Shown here: positions 63,301 through 64,000 of the stretch, in pieces
Layout: each line of letters starts with the position of its first letter
How positions within the stretch are numbered: the first letter of the stretch is position 1
The notes under the pieces: model-generated
Seen by the model: the letters and a program-made list of their open reading frames with translations, nothing else
What the model was told of the DNA's origin: nothing
The model's database searches: none
Source: Dreissena polymorpha
Taxonomy: Eukaryota > Mollusca > Bivalvia > Myida > Dreissenidae
Assembly: GCF_020536995.1 (NCBI RefSeq)
Contig: NC_068355.1
Span: 125,650,972-125,714,971 of the forward strand
Direction: 5' to 3'
Length of the DNA stretch: 64,000 nt
Translations under genes and position numbers: made by a program

Positions 63301-63983
63301 TACCGTTAGGGCCACCGTGGTAACTCATTAAAATCCAGAGGGCGAGAATGCGAGAACGCGAAAGTACGATGACGACAGTGCGACAATACGATGGCGACAA
63401 AGCGTTCGTACGATTGCGAACACGCGCTAGTACGATGACGACAATGCGACAGTGCGACAATACAATGGCGGCAGTGCGATAGTACGGGGGCGACAATGCG
63501 ATAGTCATATCGTACTGTCGCCGTGGTATCATCGCAATGTGGCCATCGTTCTATCGCATTGTCGCCATCGTATTGTCGCACTGTCGCCATCGCATTTTCG
63601 AATTGCCGCCATCATACTATCGCGTTATCGCATTGGCACCATCGTACTATCGCACTGTCGGCTATCGCCATCGTATTGTCGCACTGTCGTCATCGTATTT
63701 TCGCACTGTCGTCATCGTATTATCGCACTATCGAACTGTAGTATTGTCGCCATCGTACTATCTCACTGTCGCCATCGTATTGTCGCACTGTCGTCATCGC
63801 ACTGTCTGATTGTCGTCATCGTATTATCGCGTTCTCGCATTGTCGCCATCGTACTATCGCATTGTCGCCATCGTATTGTCACCCTGTCATCATCGTATTG
63901 TCACATTGTCGCCATCGTACTATCGCGTTCTCGCGTTCTCGCCCTCTGGATTTTAATGTGTAACCACGATGGCACTAACGGTA
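63301..63983. mobile_element. Foldback element of short ATCG-rich repeats, 683 bp
   Basis: The outer arms are inverted for roughly 60 bp or more: TACCGTTAGGGCCACCGTGG against TACCGTTAGTGCCATCGTGG, then CATTAAAATCCAGAGGGCG on both. The interior is a degenerate array of units such as TCGCCATCGTATTGTCGCA, with the left portion in the opposite orientation to the right. Several overlapping open frames run through it because the repeat lacks stops; they are not genes. Confidence 0.8.
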
Positions 63984-64000
63984 TTCCGTAATACTGCTAA

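Noticed and set aside
63209-63991. Large overlapping frames rich in SYCRTVAIVLSHC-type repeats
   Set aside because: They arise from the stop-free short-unit array inside the foldback element. Both strands are open, so no codon signal can be read.

Overview
This is eukaryotic, AT-rich, gene-poor DNA. Split coding exons with GT-AG junctions, non-LTR retrotransposons, cut-and-paste elements, foldback elements and long microsatellites all point to an invertebrate. The short terminal-inverted-repeat (TIR) element at 4598-4837, with ends like GCTCTGTGAAAAGGGGG, resembles repeats I associate with bivalves of the Dreissena type. That assignment is from memory and is not proven. I see no complete, confidently identified host gene.

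Layout. 1-2.1 kb: old repeats, weakly but colinearly related to 55.3-57.3 kb. 2.37-7.46 kb: a block bounded by inverted arms of about 470 bp, containing the last two exons of a C2H2 zinc-finger gene (minus strand), a 50-bp minisatellite and a small TIR element. 7.5-13.3 kb: mostly featureless, with a hairpin (9.54-9.62 kb) and a TTAA-flanked element carrying a tRNA-like sequence (11.98-12.4 kb). 14.35-17.32 kb: a complete-looking pogo/Tigger-type DNA transposon with TA duplications, matching TIRs and a spliced DDE transposase ending in a PHD-like finger. 17.5-19.98 kb: a 5'-truncated LINE sitting in GTCGAC-motif repeats. 22.1-23.3 kb: a foldback element with a second foldback nested in it.

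The dominant structure is a tandem pair of diverged, mostly non-coding units: unit A, about 24.45-43.08 kb, and unit B, about 43.3-61.23 kb. A partial third copy ends near 14.24 kb. The units stay colinear through a long ACT microsatellite, a roughly 57-bp minisatellite and several strongly conserved short blocks. Younger insertions differ between them. A carries a foldback element with an 8-bp duplication and a near-complete LINE. B carries a TTAA-flanked miniature element, a TA-flanked foldback and a 1.87-kb element with remnants of a hAT-like gene. A and B therefore serve as empty-site controls for each other.

The end of the window (61.2-64 kb) holds another tRNA-bearing TTAA element, a CCCATGGG-rich repeat and a large foldback made of short ATCG-rich repeats. 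The coding content is thus transposon proteins plus one partial zinc-finger gene. Nothing suggests an operon or a joint pathway.
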